A stretch of 64,000 nt of DNA, taken from positions 1 to 64,000 of the forward strand of contig NZ_JAEDOX010000003.1 in NCBI RefSeq assembly GCF_017872555.1. Reading direction: 5' to 3'. Made by a program: the position numbers and the translations under genes. Under the pieces are notes generated by a model. The model was not told the DNA's origin, searched no databases, and saw nothing but the letters and a program-made list of their open reading frames with translations. Of the stretch, positions 63,383 to 64,000 are shown piece by piece (positions within the stretch are counted from its first letter, which is position 1; every line of letters starts with the position of its first letter). The DNA is from Ruegeria sp. HKCCSA071. GTDB taxonomy: Bacteria > Pseudomonadota > Alphaproteobacteria > Rhodobacterales > Rhodobacteraceae.

Positions 63383-63405
63383 TCTTCATCTTTTCAAAAA
63401 TACTC
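63383..63405 (+). repeat. Stop-proximal CTTCATCTTTTC repeat after valS
   Basis: TCTTCATCTTTTCAAAAATA then CTC follows the valS TGA directly, matching the sequence after argD. It precedes the valS terminator. Confidence 0.6.
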
Positions 63406-63415
63406 ATACCCCGAA

Positions 63416-63445
63416 CCCCGCCGCTGATCCGGCGGGGTTTTCTTT
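63416..63445 (+). terminator. Intrinsic terminator of valS
   Basis: CCCCGCCG (63416-63423) pairs with CGGCGGGG (63430-63437) around CTGATC, then TTTTCTTTT. Strong rho-independent terminator. Confidence 0.92.
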
Positions 63446-63517
63446 TGCGCGTTCAGACCTTGCCCGCCCCTGCCGCCGCTTGTTAGCAATCACCAACCCC
63501 AACCGCCCGAGGCTGTC

Positions 63518-64000
63518 ATGACCCAGTTTGCCCCACCGCTCCAGACAGTCTCGACCGGGCTGGTTGTCGCCATTGTCGGGTTCTTCAGTTCCTTTCCGAT
63601 CGTGTTGCAGGGGCTGGCCGCGATGGGGGCGTCTCCGGCGCAGGCGGCCTCGGGTCTGATGATGGCGGCCATCGCAATGGGACTGACCGCCATTGTGCTG
63701 AGCCTGTGGTACCGGCAACCGATCAGCGTCGCCTGGTCGACGCCGGGGGCGGCGCTGCTGGTGGTGTCCGCGACACCGGCGCTGGGGTTTGCCGAGGCAA
63801 CGGGCGCCTTCCTGTGTGCAGGGGCGCTGACGGTGCTGGCCGGGCTCTGGCGGCCACTGGGGCGGCTGGCGGCCGCCATTCCGACGACACTGGCGCAGGC
63901 CATGCTGGGCGGCGTTCTGCTGCCGCTTTGCATTCTGCCCTTTCAGGCCGCAGCCGAATTGCCCGCGCAAGCCCTGCCGGTGATCCTGACATGGTTCATC
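63518..64000 (+). CDS. BenE-type benzoate/H+ symporter, N-terminal part
   Basis: The frame from the ATG at 63518 stays open to the right edge (161 codons). MTQFAPPLQTVSTGLVVAIV, then FFSSFPIVLQGLAAMGASPA and RQPISVAWSTPGAALLVVS fit the BenE/YdcO family of benzoate-type proton symporters of the NCS2-like fold, with several hydrophobic helices. The C-terminal part is outside the window. Confidence 0.85.
   Translation, partial: MTQFAPPLQTVSTGLVVAIVGFFSSFPIVLQGLAAMGASPAQAASGLMMAAIAMGLTAIVLSLWYRQPISVAWSTPGAALLVVSATPALGFAEATGAFLCAGALTVLAGLWRPLGRLAAAIPTTLAQAMLGGVLLPLCILPFQAAAELPAQALPVILTWFI

Overview
The window is chromosomal DNA from a GC-rich alphaproteobacterium, most likely a marine Rhodobacterales/Roseobacter-group species. 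Pointers are the murA-DUF2948-hisD-UPF0262 order, the accB-accC-aat-DUF2155-mlaD-NDUFA12 order, the presence of GcrA, GapR (DUF2312) and a mitochondrial-type NDUFA12 subunit, and two CcrM-type GANTC sites upstream of gcrA. Genus-level assignment is inference.

Layout. 1-590: the end of an IS5-type element abutting an AT-rich open frame. 670-6479: a minus-strand string from murA through hisD to two small accessory enzymes. 6563-7864: tRNA-Thr(GGT), gapR and small genes. 8069-10310: a reactive-sulfur operon (persulfide dioxygenase, two YeeE/YedE half-transporters, a TIGR01244 sulfurtransferase). 10314-16968: a regulatory block (FliM/FliN-domain protein, symporter-type histidine kinase, small membrane protein, receiver protein, ScfR-like regulator, divergent PAS-LuxR regulator) next to acetyl-CoA carboxylase accBC. 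19022-23493: aat, DUF2155, mlaD, NDUFA12, RidA, clpX and clpP. 23853-25639: a SqrR/BigR-type persulfide sensor that probably controls the sulfur operon 14 kb away, an entericidin-like lipoprotein, an 830-bp stretch with a candidate structured RNA, and a Phd-like antitoxin without a toxin.

25741-33956 is the main accessory region. The housekeeping gene lepA is flanked by an AT-rich two-gene module of unknown function (27545-29043) and another orphan gene (30885-32015). GGGCTGAAGCCC palindromic repeats lie beside both insertions. A LysR regulator and a low-molecular-weight phosphatase gene broken by one in-frame stop follow. 33984-45078 carries a sirtuin, copper-chaperone genes, rpmB, meaB, hrpB, a Nudix hydrolase, a phosphate transporter, a ketopantoate reductase-like gene and a pirin. 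45353-49062 holds a Tat-exported intradiol-fold protein paired with a ferric-reductase-like membrane protein, then argF and argD. 49305-56772 holds transporters, gcrA and an exported amidohydrolase. 56750-60105 has an orphan CoxL-type molybdoenzyme with a DUF2235 hydrolase, and a PhyH-type dioxygenase. valS (60200-63382) carries a 75-bp inverted-repeat element of the same palindromic family inserted in frame. A BenE-type transporter runs off the right edge.

The most unusual items are the palindromic element read through as protein inside valS, the uncharacterised two-gene module beside lepA, the structured noncoding region at 24598-24840, the split regulator/operon sulfur circuit, and the single-stop phosphatase pseudogene. 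All family assignments come from reading motifs by eye and recalling families; no database search was run.
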